Part shown: positions 11,476 through 19,817 of the stretch, in pieces | Position numbering within the stretch: the stretch's first letter is position 1 | How the letters are laid out: every line of letters begins with the position of its first letter | Origin: Rudaeicoccus suwonensis | Lineage (GTDB): Bacteria; Actinomycetota; Actinomycetes; Actinomycetales; Dermatophilaceae | Direction: 5' to 3' | Length of the DNA stretch: 64,000 nt | Assembly (NCBI RefSeq): GCF_007829035.1 | Contig: NZ_VIVQ01000001.1 | Location: 682,001 to 746,000, forward strand | Translations under genes and position numbers: made by a program | Notes under the pieces: generated by a model | Databases searched by the model: none | The model's input: only the letters and a program-made list of their open reading frames with translations | What the model was told of the DNA's origin: nothing

Positions 11476-12639
11476 ATGACTGGTTTCTCCACGCGCGCCA
11501 TCCACGCAGGACAGGAGCCGGACCCCCGAACCGGCGCTGTCGTCCCTGCGATCTACCAGACCTCGACCTACAAGCAGGACGGTGTCGGCGGGCTGCGTGA
11601 CGGCTACGAATACTCCCGTTCGGCCAACCCGACACGCACCGCCCTTGAGGAATGCATCGCCGAACTCGAAGGCGGCGCAAAGGGTTTCGCGTTCGCCTCA
11701 GGCCTCGCCGCCGAGGACACGATCATGCGGTCGCTGCTCTCGCCCGGCGATCACATGATCATCCCGACCGACGCGTATGGCGGCACCTACCGACTCATCG
11801 ACAAGATCCAGAAGGTGTGGGGCATCGACCACAGCCTGGCGAAGGTGTCGCAGGCGGACGCGATCCGCGGCGAGATCCGCCCCGGCGTCACCAAGATGAT
11901 CTGGATCGAGACACCGACCAACCCGCTGCTCGGCATCGCCGACATCGAGGCCATCGCCGCGATCGCGCACGAGGCCGGGGCACTGCTGGTGGTCGACAAC
12001 ACGTTCGCATCGGCATACCTGCAGCAGCCGTTGGCACTCGGCGCCGACATCGTGCTGCACTCGACGACGAAATACTCCGGCGGCCACTCCGACGTCGTCG
12101 GCGGCGCTGTTGTGGTGTCCAAGAATGTCGCAGTGCCCGAGTTCGCGGATGCTGCCACCCGCATCGGGTTCCACCAGAACTCCATGGGCGCCGTTGCGGG
12201 GCCTATGGATTCGTGGCTGGTGCTGCGCGGCCTCAAGACGCTGGCGGTGCGCATGGAGCGACACTGCGACAACGCCGAGAAGGTCGTCGACTACCTGCGC
12301 TCACGCTCCGACGTCACGCACATCCACTACCCGGGCCTGGACAGCCACCCGGGTCACGACATCGCTGCGCGGCAGATGCGCCGGTTCGGCGGGATGGTCA
12401 GCTTCCAGCTCGCCGGTGGTGAGCAGCACGCCGTCGACGTGATCGGTCGGACGAAGATTTGGACCCTGGGGGAGTCCCTCGGTGGTGTCGAGTCGCTGAT
12501 CGAGCATCCGGGCCGTATGACGCATGCCAGTGTCGTCGGCACCGAACTCGAGGTTCCGGCAGATCTGATCCGCCTGTCGGTGGGTATCGAGGACGCCGAC
12601 GACCTGATCGCCGACCTGGCGCAGGCTCTCGACGCCTGA
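11476..12639 (+). CDS. metB: Cystathionine gamma-synthase / gamma-lyase
   Basis: This 387-residue PLP enzyme of Cys/Met metabolism joins O-acyl-homoserine to cysteine, or cleaves cystathionine in the reverse role. It carries TRAIHAGQEPDPRTGAVVPA at the N-terminus, the YSRSANPTR phosphate-binding segment, VDNTFAS and the PLP-lysine motif HSTTKYSGGHSD; LGESLGGVESLIEHPG is near the C-terminus. MetB and lyase paralogues cannot be separated by eye, so the direction is uncertain. The next gene follows after 14 bp and may be co-transcribed. Confidence 0.88.
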   Translation: MTGFSTRAIHAGQEPDPRTGAVVPAIYQTSTYKQDGVGGLRDGYEYSRSANPTRTALEECIAELEGGAKGFAFASGLAAEDTIMRSLLSPGDHMIIPTDAYGGTYRLIDKIQKVWGIDHSLAKVSQADAIRGEIRPGVTKMIWIETPTNPLLGIADIEAIAAIAHEAGALLVVDNTFASAYLQQPLALGADIVLHSTTKYSGGHSDVVGGAVVVSKNVAVPEFADAATRIGFHQNSMGAVAGPMDSWLVLRGLKTLAVRMERHCDNAEKVVDYLRSRSDVTHIHYPGLDSHPGHDIAARQMRRFGGMVSFQLAGGEQHAVDVIGRTKIWTLGESLGGVESLIEHPGRMTHASVVGTELEVPADLIRLSVGIEDADDLIADLAQALDA

Positions 12640-12653
12640 GGACAGCCGCCGCC

Positions 12654-12953
12654 ATGTGGGATGTCGTCGTCATCGTGTTCTGCCTCGCCGGAGCGCTCTT
12701 GCTGCTCGTGCAGACCGTGGTGCAGCAACGCATCTGGCGCCGGCACCTGCGTGAGGTCACCGAGTACAACGCCTGGCAGCAGTCGAAGGTGGGCGCACCC
12801 TTCGACCAAGATGGCAGCGGCCCGCCCCTGGTGACCTCGCCGTATGCCGTCCAGCACCGCCCCCTGCCGCCGAAGCCAGGCGCGGGACGGCTCATCTGGG
12901 CCGGTGTGCTCGTGGTGGTGGCACTGCTGGTGTTCTTCGCACGACTGGCATAG
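12654..12953 (+). CDS. Small two-helix membrane protein
   Basis: This is a 99-residue protein of unknown function. A hydrophobic helix spans about residues 3-21 (VVVIVFCLAGALLLLVQTV) and a second lies near the C-terminus (about 80-96). Between them is a charged, Pro-rich loop. The ATG at 12654 is preceded by GAGGAC, and the gene starts 14 bp after metB, so it is probably cotranscribed. No family was recognised. Confidence 0.65.
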   Translation: MWDVVVIVFCLAGALLLLVQTVVQQRIWRRHLREVTEYNAWQQSKVGAPFDQDGSGPPLVTSPYAVQHRPLPPKPGAGRLIWAGVLVVVALLVFFARLA

Positions 12954-13029
12954 CGGCCCTGACCACCGTCGACGTCGGTCGCAGGCCGTGCTGTGCTGAT
13001 CCCTCCCGGGACCGCCAGCGCTCGGCGTC

Positions 13030-13500
13030 TCAGGCGGTTTCGGCTCCGATCTTGCGCAACAGGTCGCGCAAGGCGGTGACTTCGCGCGCGGTCAACTGAG
13101 CGAAGACCTCAGGGGGTGTGTTGTCGGCGATCTGCGCGCGCCTGGCCATCCGCCGGCCTGTCGGGGTCAGCACGATCACCTTGATCCGGCGGTCGGTCGC
13201 GTGCGCCTGACGCGACGCCAATCCGTGCTTCTCAAGGGTGTCTACCAACGATGTGACGTATGACGTGTCGCACCTGAGGCGTCGCGCAAGGTCGCGCATC
13301 GGGATCGCTTCATCGACGGGCAACACCAGCAGCGCGCGTAACGCGGCAAGTGGCAGGCCGGTGTCATGCACCAGTCGGTGAAAAGCTGCCATGGCTGCCG
13401 GATTGTGCGCGATGGCGCGGATGCGCTGCCATGCCTCCGTGGCGGGGTCTGCCCCGGGGTCGACAATGCCCGGTGCGGGAAGGTCTGCGGCCGAGATCAC
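13030..13500 (-). CDS. MarR-family transcriptional regulator
   Basis: This 156-residue winged-helix protein has MRDLARRLRCDTSYVTSLVDTLE as the recognition region (about residues 68-90) and the wing HATDRRIKVIVLTPTGRR, both typical of MarR. Such dimers bind palindromes and often control their own gene plus efflux or stress genes. It starts at GTG 13500. The AT-rich upstream DNA contains a TTGAG-CAA-CTCAA palindrome that may be its autoregulatory operator. No obvious target gene is adjacent. Confidence 0.85.
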   Translation of the reverse strand: MISAADLPAPGIVDPGADPATEAWQRIRAIAHNPAAMAAFHRLVHDTGLPLAALRALLVLPVDEAIPMRDLARRLRCDTSYVTSLVDTLEKHGLASRQAHATDRRIKVIVLTPTGRRMARRAQIADNTPPEVFAQLTAREVTALRDLLRKIGAETA

Positions 13501-13542
13501 CTGTTGATGATATCGCGAAGCAATAGATGACTAAAACAATGG

Positions 13543-13555
13543 TTGAGCAACTCAA
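13543..13555 (-). promoter_or_regulatory. Candidate MarR operator
   Basis: TTGAG (13543-13547), CAA, CTCAA (13551-13555) form a short palindrome 42 bp upstream of the MarR start, in the AT-rich stretch where its promoter should lie. Confidence 0.4.
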
Positions 13556-13693
13556 TAATGTTGGTAGTTTGAGATCATGCGTCATACAGAGCAGGGGTTC
13601 GCCGTCGCCGTGGGCTGTCGTGGTGGCACTGGCGGTCCCTGATACCGACACCTCGGCACGCCGCAGCTGCGGCATACACAACGACAGACGAAA

Positions 13694-13730
13694 CGGGTCG
13701 TTCGCAACGAAAACCGTTGCGAACGACCCG
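13694..13730 (-). terminator. greA terminator
   Basis: A perfect 16-bp stem (13694-13709 with 13715-13730, 5-nt loop) lies 20 bp past the greA stop codon and is followed by TTT on the minus strand. Confidence 0.8.
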
Positions 13731-13749
13731 GGTCGCGTACGCGCGATGC

Positions 13750-14244
13750 TCAGCCGTGGTAGGCCGTGGCCTCCAGGATCTTCACCTCGATGATCTTGCC
13801 GTTGGGAGCTTCATAGGACACCTTGTCGCCGACCTTGGCGCCGTTGATGGCAGCACCCAGCGGGGACTTCTCGCTGTAGACGTCGAGCGCGGAATCGCCG
13901 GCGATCTCACGGCTGCCGAGCAGGAATTTTTCCTTGTCGCCGAACATCTCGGCGGTGATGACCATACCCGGGCCGACAACGCCCTCGGCCGCCGAAGCCT
14001 GCCCGACGACGGCGTCGCGCAGGATGGCCTCGAGCTGGCGGATGCGGGCCTCCATCTTGCCCTGCTCCTCCTTGGCTGCGTGGTAGCCGCCGTTCTCCTT
14101 CAGGTCGCCTTCCTGGCGAGCTTCCTCGATCTTGGCGGCGATCTCGCTGCGACCCTCACCGGAGAGGTGGTCGAACTCGGCCTTCAGGCGGTCGTATGCC
14201 TCCTGAGTCAGGAAGCTGGCCGAAGCGTCGGCAGTGTTGGTCAC
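13750..14244 (-). CDS. greA: Transcription elongation factor GreA
   Basis: This 164-residue factor rescues backtracked RNA polymerase by stimulating transcript cleavage. The N-terminal coiled coil ends in the tip motif GDLKENGGYHAAKEEQ (Asp47 and Glu50 are the expected catalytic acids); the C-terminal FKBP-like domain includes GPGMVITAE and SPLGAAINGAKVGD. The start is GTG 14244, just after AGGAGAC; an upstream extension of the frame has no similarity. The order greA - DUF4307 - mca matches Mycobacterium (Rv1080c-Rv1082). Confidence 0.95.
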   Translation of the reverse strand: MTNTADASASFLTQEAYDRLKAEFDHLSGEGRSEIAAKIEEARQEGDLKENGGYHAAKEEQGKMEARIRQLEAILRDAVVGQASAAEGVVGPGMVITAEMFGDKEKFLLGSREIAGDSALDVYSEKSPLGAAINGAKVGDKVSYEAPNGKIIEVKILEATAYHG

Positions 14245-14372
14245 GGTGTCTCCTAGTGCAGTGAATCGTTGTGAACCCGGTGCGGATGTGGGCGATGTTG
14301 CTGGTCGGTCGCTGAGCAGTTGTCCGCGACCTCGCACGCACCGAACCGGGTGCCCTCGAGCGGTAAACAAGT

Positions 14373-14419
14373 GGGTCCGGAACCGCTCCGCGTCACTCGC
14401 GGATGCCGGTTCCAGACCC
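14373..14419 (-). terminator. Hairpin after the DUF4307 gene
   Basis: GGGTCCGGAACCG (14373-14385) pairs with CGGTTCCAGACCC (14407-14419) with one mismatch, 82 bp downstream of the DUF4307 stop. There is no T run. The rest of 14245-14500 shows no gene. Confidence 0.45.
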
Positions 14420-14500
14420 GTGTGTAGCCATCGATCATAGCACCGCGGCAGGCGTCGACCCGGTTCGTCGTGGTCCGGGGACCCGTGCGGGCGGTCCGGG

Positions 14501-14863
14501 TCAGTTGTAGTTGCAGGAGTCCACGAGCGCGGTGACGGCCTTGGATACCGTCTTGATCGTGACCGTGTATTGCGCGACGGACTTCTTGGTCGGAGGCAGC
14601 GTCACGTTGGCCACCCCGACCTCGTTGTGGCTGTAGTCCTGCGCTTCGAGGTTGCAGATGACCGACTTACCGTCCTGGTTGCCCACGTTGAAGACCAACT
14701 GGATGCTGCGGTCGTTGATGTTGTGCACCTGGGCGACGCCGAAATCGACTCCGCGGCTTGCTGCGATGCCGAACCAGGTCGCGAACGCTGTCATCACCAC
14801 GACTCCGACAACTCCGATCACCCACCACTTGCCTTGACCGGGTGCGGGTTTGGGGATCGCCAT
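14501..14863 (-). CDS. DUF4307 family membrane-anchored protein
   Basis: This 120-residue protein has a short Pro-rich N-terminus, one transmembrane helix (WWVIGVVGVVVMTAFATWFG, about residues 14-33) and an extracytoplasmic beta-rich domain with two Cys (ICNLEAQ and DSCNYN) that could form a disulfide. The family is found in actinobacteria between greA and mca (Rv1081c position); its function is unknown. The ATG at 14863 has a TATCCT -10 box 8 nt upstream, suggesting leaderless expression, divergent from mca. Confidence 0.8.
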   Translation of the reverse strand: MAIPKPAPGQGKWWVIGVVGVVVMTAFATWFGIAASRGVDFGVAQVHNINDRSIQLVFNVGNQDGKSVICNLEAQDYSHNEVGVANVTLPPTKKSVAQYTVTIKTVSKAVTALVDSCNYN

Positions 14864-14871
14864 GAGGTGAG

Positions 14872-14877
14872 AGGATA
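14872..14877 (-). promoter_or_regulatory. Leaderless -10 box for the DUF4307 gene
   Basis: TATCCT on the minus strand ends 8 nt before the ATG at 14863. Confidence 0.45.
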
Positions 14878-14951
14878 GGCGAGTTGTCTCAACGCCCGAT
14901 GGGTGGTTCTGCACCGCGCCCCGGGCATGCCTCATCAAGGAGAGCGAACAC

Positions 14952-15911
14952 GTGAGTGACCAGCTACGGCTGATGGCAGTTCACGCACATCCGGACGACG
15001 AGTCCAGCAAGGGCTCGGCCACGATGGCGAAGTATGCCGACCTCGGCCACCGTGTGATGGTGGTCTCCTGCACAGGGGGCGAGCGGGGGGACATCCTCAA
15101 CCCCAAACTGGTCGACAACCCCGACATCCAGCGGGACCTGCCGCACTTCCGGCGGGCCGAGATGGCCAAGGCGCAGCAGATCCTCGGTGTCGAGCACACG
15201 TGGCTCGGTTTCGTGGATTCCGGGCTGCCCGAAGGCGATCCGCTGCCGCCGCTGCCGGAAGGGTGCTTCGCGCTCGAGCCACTCGACATCACCACCGAGG
15301 CGCTGGTGCGCGTCATACGCGAGTTTCGTCCGCACGTGATGACGACGTATGACGAGAACGGCGGTTATCCGCACCCCGACCACATCATGACGCACAACGT
15401 GTCGGTCGCCGCCTTCGCCGCGGCCGGTGACCCGACGGCCTTCCCGCACGCCGGCGAGCCATGGCAGCCGCTGAAGCTGTATTACGACCGCGGTTTCTTC
15501 AAGGCAAAGATGGTGGCCTTCCACGAGGCACTGCTCGCCGAGGGGCGCGAATCGCCGTACACCGATTGGTTGAAGCGGTGGGACGACCGACCCGAGGGCC
15601 GGGTGACCACCCGTGTTGAGTGCGCGAAGTATTTCCCGCAGCGAGAACAAGCGCTGTTGGCGCATGCGACCCAGATCGACCCGGACGGGCAGTTCTTCAC
15701 GCTCAGCCCCGCCGAGCAGGGCCGGATCTGGCCGACGGAGGAGTTCGACCTGGCGCGGTCGTACGTCGCGCTCGCGGAGGGCGAGGACGACCTGTTCGCC
15801 GGATTGCCGCGCAGCGCACAGGAAGCCGACCACCTTGCGACCGGTGACGCCGGGACGCTGATCATCGATGACGTCGTCGAACGTCAGGCAAAGGAGCGCC
15901 ACCATGGGTGA
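14952..15911 (+). CDS. mca: Mycothiol S-conjugate amidase
   Basis: Mca cleaves mycothiol adducts of toxins and drugs, releasing a mercapturic acid for export and GlcN-inositol for mycothiol resynthesis. At 319 residues it matches the family. The zinc site is visible as HAHPDDE (His13, Asp16) and YPHPDH (His144). [16 protein letters not shown] and LWPTEEF-like [11 protein letters not shown] are diagnostic against the deacetylase MshB. The GTG at 14952 follows AAGGAGAG. It overlaps the next gene by 8 bp. It implies a mycothiol-making actinobacterium. Confidence 0.95.
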   Translation: MSDQLRLMAVHAHPDDESSKGSATMAKYADLGHRVMVVSCTGGERGDILNPKLVDNPDIQRDLPHFRRAEMAKAQQILGVEHTWLGFVDSGLPEGDPLPPLPEGCFALEPLDITTEALVRVIREFRPHVMTTYDENGGYPHPDHIMTHNVSVAAFAAAGDPTAFPHAGEPWQPLKLYYDRGFFKAKMVAFHEALLAEGRESPYTDWLKRWDDRPEGRVTTRVECAKYFPQREQALLAHATQIDPDGQFFTLSPAEQGRIWPTEEFDLARSYVALAEGEDDLFAGLPRSAQEADHLATGDAGTLIIDDVVERQAKERHHG

Positions 15912-16152
15912 CGGAGGCAATGAGAGCGTTGCGGTCACAGCCGGCATCTGGGGATTCCTGGTGCTGTTCGCGCTGGCCATCGCCTGCTGGCTGCTGTTCC
16001 GCAGCATGAACAACCACCTGCGCGGAGTGCGCTGGCGCGAGGAGGACCGCGAGGCGGCGCTGCAGGAGCAGCAGGCGCAGGTCATCCCGCCGCGTCCGGT
16101 CACGCCGCCCGCGACGGGCACCGACGGGACTGCGGCGCCGCCTGGCGTCTGA
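15904..16152 (+). CDS. Small membrane protein coupled to mca
   Basis: This 82-residue protein has one transmembrane helix ([20 protein letters not shown], about residues 15-34), a basic/acidic stretch ([18 protein letters not shown]) and a Pro/Thr-rich tail. AAAGGAG precedes the ATG at 15904, and the gene overlaps the end of mca by 8 bp. A protein of similar size and layout sits after mca in Mycobacterium (Rv1083). The function is unknown. Confidence 0.75.
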   Translation: MGDGGNESVAVTAGIWGFLVLFALAIACWLLFRSMNNHLRGVRWREEDREAALQEQQAQVIPPRPVTPPATGTDGTAAPPGV

Positions 16153-16248
16153 GCCGACCTCCGTCGGCGCACGAGTCGCGCCGAGTGAGTCCGACAGCAG
16201 CTACCGGCGAGCGGTGACCTGGCAGCGACGCAGTGCGCTGAACGCCGC

Positions 16249-16280
16249 AGCCCCGTCATACCGATTGGTATGACGGGGCT
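16249..16280. terminator. Bidirectional terminator hairpin with paired GTATGACG words
   Basis: A perfect 14-bp stem (16249-16262 with 16267-16280) has a 4-nt loop, between the convergent genes ending at 16152 and 16315. The two arms carry CGTCATAC (16254-16261) and GTATGACG (16268-16275). Confidence 0.75.
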
Positions 16281-16314
16281 CTCATGCGTCGTGAGCGGTC
16301 GGGTCGGGGAGCGG

Positions 16315-17022
16315 TCAGATCGAGGTGCCGTGCTGGTAGATCGCCATCGAAGCTGCGACGTAGTGAGCAGCGAAGGCGAGAATCGTGAACGAGTGGAAGA
16401 CCTCGTGGAAACCGAACCAGCGCTTGGAAGGATTCGGGCGCTTGGTGCCGTAGACCACCGCGCCGAGTGTGTAGAGCAGTCCGCCGACCGCGATCAAGGT
16501 CACGACGGCGACGCCACCGCTGCGCATCAACGGTCCGAAGTAGAAGACCGCGACCCAGCCGAGGGCGACATACACCGGGGTGTAGAGCCATCGCGGGGCG
16601 CCGACCCAGAAGACCCGGAACGCGACTCCGAGCGCGGCGCCGCCCCAGACGATCAGCAGCAGAGTCGTGGCCTGGCGACGGTTGAGCAGCGTGACCGCGA
16701 ACGGCGTGTAGGTGCCGGCGATGATCAGGAAGATGTTGGAGTGGTCCATTCGCTTGAGCAGCCGCTCGACGCGCGGAGTCCAGCGGCCACGGTGATACAC
16801 GGCCGACGTGCCGAAGAGCAGCACCGCCGTCAGGGCAAAGATGCCGGCGCCGATGCGGGCGTGCTCGTTGGGCGCGAGAGCGACGAGCACGATGCCGGCC
16901 ACCATGGCCAGTGGGGCCATCCCGGCATGCAACCACCCGCGCAGCTTCGGCTTGACCGCCCGCAGGAGTTCGGCGGCGTCCTGCTGCAGTTGTCCTGCGG
17001 CATCGCGGGAGAGTTCGACCAT
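16315..17022 (-). CDS. Hemolysin-III / PAQR family membrane protein
   Basis: This 235-residue protein has about seven transmembrane helices. The family metal-site motifs are SAVYHR (end of the second helix), MDHSNIFLIIAGTYTPF and HEVFHSFTI near the C-terminus; together they give the conserved Ser/His/Asp/His set of the adiponectin-receptor/hemolysin-III superfamily. Bacterial members are implicated in membrane-lipid homeostasis; the true reaction is uncertain and the hemolysin name is historical. Its place between mca and a Z-prenyl synthase matches Rv1085c. Confidence 0.87.
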   Translation of the reverse strand: MVELSRDAAGQLQQDAAELLRAVKPKLRGWLHAGMAPLAMVAGIVLVALAPNEHARIGAGIFALTAVLLFGTSAVYHRGRWTPRVERLLKRMDHSNIFLIIAGTYTPFAVTLLNRRQATTLLLIVWGGAALGVAFRVFWVGAPRWLYTPVYVALGWVAVFYFGPLMRSGGVAVVTLIAVGGLLYTLGAVVYGTKRPNPSKRWFGFHEVFHSFTILAFAAHYVAASMAIYQHGTSI

Positions 17023-17126
17023 GCGATCAAGAGTAAGTTACGGCAGCGTAGGTGTCAGCCTCGCCGTGTTATCCGTTGGCTAGGACTACCCTGAGAGGTG
17101 AACTCGACCGGCGAAGGGGATCGAAC

Positions 17127-17888
17127 ATGCGCGTGAGCGATCTGCTCTACAGCGCTTATGAGCGGCATGTTCAGCACTCGCTGCCTGTTGAGAATCTGCC
17201 CCGCCACGTCGGTGTCATGCTCGACGGCAACCGACGGTGGGCCAAGGCACGCGGCGCCAACACCGAATCGGGGCATCAGGCCGGCGCCGACAACATCAAG
17301 CCGTTGCTCGGCTGGTGCGAAGAAGCCGGTGTCGAGGTCGTCACGTTGTGGCTGTTGTCGACGGACAACCTGAACCGGCCCACGGCGGAGCTCACGCCCC
17401 TGCTGTCGATCATCGAGCGGGCCGTGCAGGGCTTGGCTGCGGAAGGTCGCTGGAGGCTGCATCCGGTGGGGGCGCTCGATCTGCTGCCCGACCAGACCGC
17501 CACTGTGCTCAAGGAAGCTGCCGACCGGACTGCCGATGCCGACGGCCTCATGGTCAACATTGCCGTCGGGTATGGCGGTCGCCGCGAGATCGCCGACGCG
17601 GTGCGCGCGATGCTGCAGGAACAGGCAGCGCAGGGGCGTTCGCTCGAGGAACTCGCCGAGATCCTCGACGTCGAGCACATCGCGGATCACCTCTACACCA
17701 AGGGCCAGCCGGACCCGGATCTGGTGATTCGCACCTCGGGAGAACAACGGCTCGGGGGGTTCCTGCTCTGGCAGAGCGCGCACTCGGAGTTCTATTTCTG
17801 TGAGGCGTACTGGCCGGATTTCCGACGAGTGGATTTCCTGCGGGCACTGCGTGCGTATGCCGAGCGTGATCGTCGCCTCGGTCGTTGA
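17127..17888 (+). CDS. Cis-prenyl diphosphate synthase (short-chain type, Rv1086-like)
   Basis: This 253-residue cis-prenyltransferase has the first motif VMLDGNRRWAKARG (catalytic Asp), WLLSTDNLNRP in the WAFSTENWKR position, and DLVIRTSGEQRLGGFLLWQS with the C-terminal Arg/Ser/Glu set. Its mycobacterial counterpart by gene order, Rv1086, makes omega,E,Z-farnesyl diphosphate, the precursor for decaprenyl phosphate; that role is inferred. It could instead be a long-chain undecaprenyl synthase. The ATG at 17127 follows GAAGGGGA. Confidence 0.88.
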   Translation: MRVSDLLYSAYERHVQHSLPVENLPRHVGVMLDGNRRWAKARGANTESGHQAGADNIKPLLGWCEEAGVEVVTLWLLSTDNLNRPTAELTPLLSIIERAVQGLAAEGRWRLHPVGALDLLPDQTATVLKEAADRTADADGLMVNIAVGYGGRREIADAVRAMLQEQAAQGRSLEELAEILDVEHIADHLYTKGQPDPDLVIRTSGEQRLGGFLLWQSAHSEFYFCEAYWPDFRRVDFLRALRAYAERDRRLGR

Positions 17889-17903
17889 GCGGTTATCGGC
17901 GCG

Positions 17904-18944
17904 CTATTCGCCGAAGTGCGCGGTGATCGTGTGGGTTCGGCCGTCGACAGTGACCGGACCGCCATACGGCAGCAGAAGTTGCGGGCCGGTGTGCCCGAAG
18001 TCGACATCCAAGACGACAGGTATGCCGGGCGCATACGTGTCGATGGTGGTCGTCACCACGTCGCGGTATTGCTCGCGCACGGCAGCAGCCTCGGTCGCGG
18101 TCGAAGGATGATCGTGATCACTGACGGGCGGCCTGGCCCACAGCACCGCTGACGCGCCGCCCAGGATTCCGCGTTCGCCGAGGTTGCGGAGTAGATACCC
18201 CACTTCGGTCGGGCTGGGCTGATCCTCGGAGATCTCGAGCATCAGGATGGCCCCGACATACTCCTCGGTCGAATGCATCCACTGGTTGGTTGCGAGGGTC
18301 CACTCGACGATCTCGAGGCATCCGCCCCACGTCGGAGCGGTCACGGCGGTGGTGTCGCAGTGCCAGGTCCATGGCTCTGCGGGCAGGTCGGGTGCGGGCG
18401 TGACCAACACGTCGGGGTCGTCCCAGCGCAGGCCGACATCGCGGGTGCGCGTCGGCGGAACCAGCACGTGGTCGGTGCCGAACAGCGCGGCTCGCAGCGA
18501 GTCGAGGTGTTCTGGATCCGGCACGGGGCCAAAATGGACCTGCGTCGATCCTCCGTACACCCCGGCAATGCCGTGAAACCACAGGTAATTCAGCAGATTC
18601 GTGTTGTCGCTGTAGCCGAGGAACCGCTTGGGGTTTGTGGTGATCACGGACATATCCAGATGTCGCAACACGGTGATCTGGTCGTCTCCGCCGATCGTGC
18701 TGATGACGGCAGTGATGGTGGGATCGGCGAACGCCGCGTTGAGGTCGGCGGCGCGGGCTGCGGGGCTCGAGGGTGCTCTGGTCGTGGCGAACTCGACCGG
18801 GTGGAGACCGAATTCGTCATGGAGTCGCTGTATCGCGCGGTCGTGAACCTGCGGAAAGAAGTGCGGCGCGGCCCAGCTTGGGGACACGACGGCGACGCGG
18901 TCGCCGCTTCGCACAGGTGGGGGCAGAGGTCTCGACTGCGGCAT
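17904..18944 (-). CDS. S66-family serine peptidase (LD-carboxypeptidase/MccF-like)
   Basis: This 346-residue cytosolic enzyme shows the S66 Ser-Glu-His triad: Ser112 in FLGYSDNTN, a Glu in GGCLEIVEW (211 or 214) and His318 in VDFGHTGPQ. Family members either cut the L,D-bond of muropeptides during cell-wall recycling (LdcA) or detoxify microcin-C-type aminoacyl-nucleotides (MccF). GYSDNTNLLN and the long insert before GGCLEIVEW look more MccF-like, but that is a judgement by eye. The ATG at 18944 is preferred over a TTG two codons upstream. Confidence 0.82.
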   Translation of the reverse strand: MPQSRPLPPPVRSGDRVAVVSPSWAAPHFFPQVHDRAIQRLHDEFGLHPVEFATTRAPSSPAARAADLNAAFADPTITAVISTIGGDDQITVLRHLDMSVITTNPKRFLGYSDNTNLLNYLWFHGIAGVYGGSTQVHFGPVPDPEHLDSLRAALFGTDHVLVPPTRTRDVGLRWDDPDVLVTPAPDLPAEPWTWHCDTTAVTAPTWGGCLEIVEWTLATNQWMHSTEEYVGAILMLEISEDQPSPTEVGYLLRNLGERGILGGASAVLWARPPVSDHDHPSTATEAAAVREQYRDVVTTTIDTYAPGIPVVLDVDFGHTGPQLLLPYGGPVTVDGRTHTITAHFGE

Positions 18945-19023
18945 ACGCAAGATCCCATCGCGATCGCCGGGAGTCGGTCAACCGAATTGCCAGGGAGGTG
19001 GGGCGCGCTTGGTGTGCGGCGCG

Positions 19024-19116
19024 TAAGTCGCCGATGCGGTCTTTGTGGGTGGCGCACGCGTCGCTTCGGTCACATGAGTCGCATCAGGCACACATAAGTC
19101 GCCGATGCGGCGAGTT
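19024..19116. repeat. 93-bp direct repeat, left copy
   Basis: This copy is identical over 93 bp to 19818-19910. It begins and almost ends with TAAGTCGCCGATGCGG (19024 and 19095). It lies just outside the left end of the IS remnant. Confidence 0.9.
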
Positions 19117-19191
19117 CCGCGGGCGCTGCGCCCCTTAGAGATTGCGCGGGTAGGTGCTGGGTGTGGCGCCCACCGTATCCGCCATCGCCCT

Positions 19192-19220
19192 CCGTACGTC
19201 GCCGAATCGGCGACGTACGG
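19192..19220. repeat. Perfect palindrome in the IS remnant
   Basis: CCGTACGTCGCCGA (19192-19205) is mirrored by 19207-19220 around a single central A. The core GTCGCCG-AAT-CGGCGAC (19198-19214) recurs with one base changed at 19385-19401 (GTCGCCG-CAT-CGGCGAC). Confidence 0.85.
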
Positions 19221-19262
19221 GTGCCCGGGCTGGCCCCGGCACAGCGAGTGCATGGTCGAGAT

Positions 19263-19307
19263 GACGATTACTTCCCAGTATCGCGACCGCGACCGGAAGT
19301 AATCGTC
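19263..19307 (+). repeat. 13-bp inverted repeat, terminator-like
   Basis: GACGATTACTTCC (19263-19275) pairs perfectly with 19295-19307 across a 19-nt loop and is followed by TTT. The AT-rich arms stand out from neighbouring DNA. No gene on the plus strand ends just upstream. Confidence 0.6.
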
Positions 19308-19554
19308 TTTCCAACCACCCCAGCGTTACTGCCGTGGCGTATGTGGCGGGTGGGAGTCACCGCACCACGCGAGGGGTCCTCGTCGTCGCCGCATCGGCGA
19401 CTGATGCATGATGCGTGAGGCCTTCGGGGCTCATGCGACCCATGAGGCGACCCCTGGTGCCACATCGGCGAGGTACAGACTGTGCGGGCATGTACTCGGC
19501 GCTCGCCAGGAGCCGGCACGGTCGCGAGGAGCGGGCACCGCGTCTGTTACCAGT

Positions 19555-19644
19555 GGGATCTCCGCGTCCGCACCGAACGACGCCGAGCCCGAGCCGACCG
19601 ACGACGCCTGGGTGAGGGATCTCCGCGTCCGCACCGAACGACGC
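19555..19644. repeat. 29-bp tandem duplication in the transposase remnant
   Basis: Identical 29-bp copies starting GGGATCTCCGCGTCCGCACC lie at 19555-19583 and 19616-19644, 61 bp apart. They are read in different frames relative to the transposase, which shows local rearrangement. Confidence 0.85.
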
Positions 19645-19760
19645 ACCCCGATCATCAACGCGTTCATCGCCCTGGCCAAGACGATCACCATCACCCGACT
19701 CCTCATCCGCACCGCCTAGACCACCCACCGCTGGAACCCAGGCCCACACACCGGCCATGA
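19608..19760 (+). pseudogene. 3' fragment of an IS5-family transposase
   Basis: Translation gives LRVRTERRTPIINAFIALAK, then TITITRLLIRTA, stop (TAG 19717-19719), TTHRWNPGP. Intact IS5-family transposases of actinobacteria end with ERRT-x-AF-x-LA, I/VTxRxLIRxAWTTHRW, then RP, so the TAG replaces the Trp codon TGG. A 1-nt frameshift after HRWNPGP then restores a THRP ending with TGA at 19758-19760. The N-terminal and DDE catalytic parts are absent. The match is from memory of the family, not a search. Confidence 0.55.
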
Positions 19761-19817
19761 CCTACCCGCGCGATCTCTAAGTCGCCGATGCGGCGGGTTC
19801 GGGTGGTGCGTGGTGCA

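Larger units (their letters stand above)
19134..19781 (+). mobile_element. Decayed IS5-like insertion sequence
   Basis: The ends form 21-bp terminal inverted repeats with one mismatch: CTTAGAGATTGCGCGGGTAGG (19134-19154) and its complement at 19761-19781. The 648 bp between the ends contain only the 3' end of a transposase gene plus rearranged, hairpin-rich DNA, so the element is shorter than a normal IS5-type copy (commonly 850 bp or more) and cannot move on its own. The right end runs directly into a TAAGTCGCCGATGCGG word (19778). 93-bp direct repeats flank it on both sides. Confidence 0.65.

Noticed and set aside
19408-19719. A real 103-residue gene between the 93-bp repeats
   Set aside because: The C-terminal third reads as a transposase tail and the rest is rearranged repeat DNA with no start signal; treated as a pseudogene fragment.
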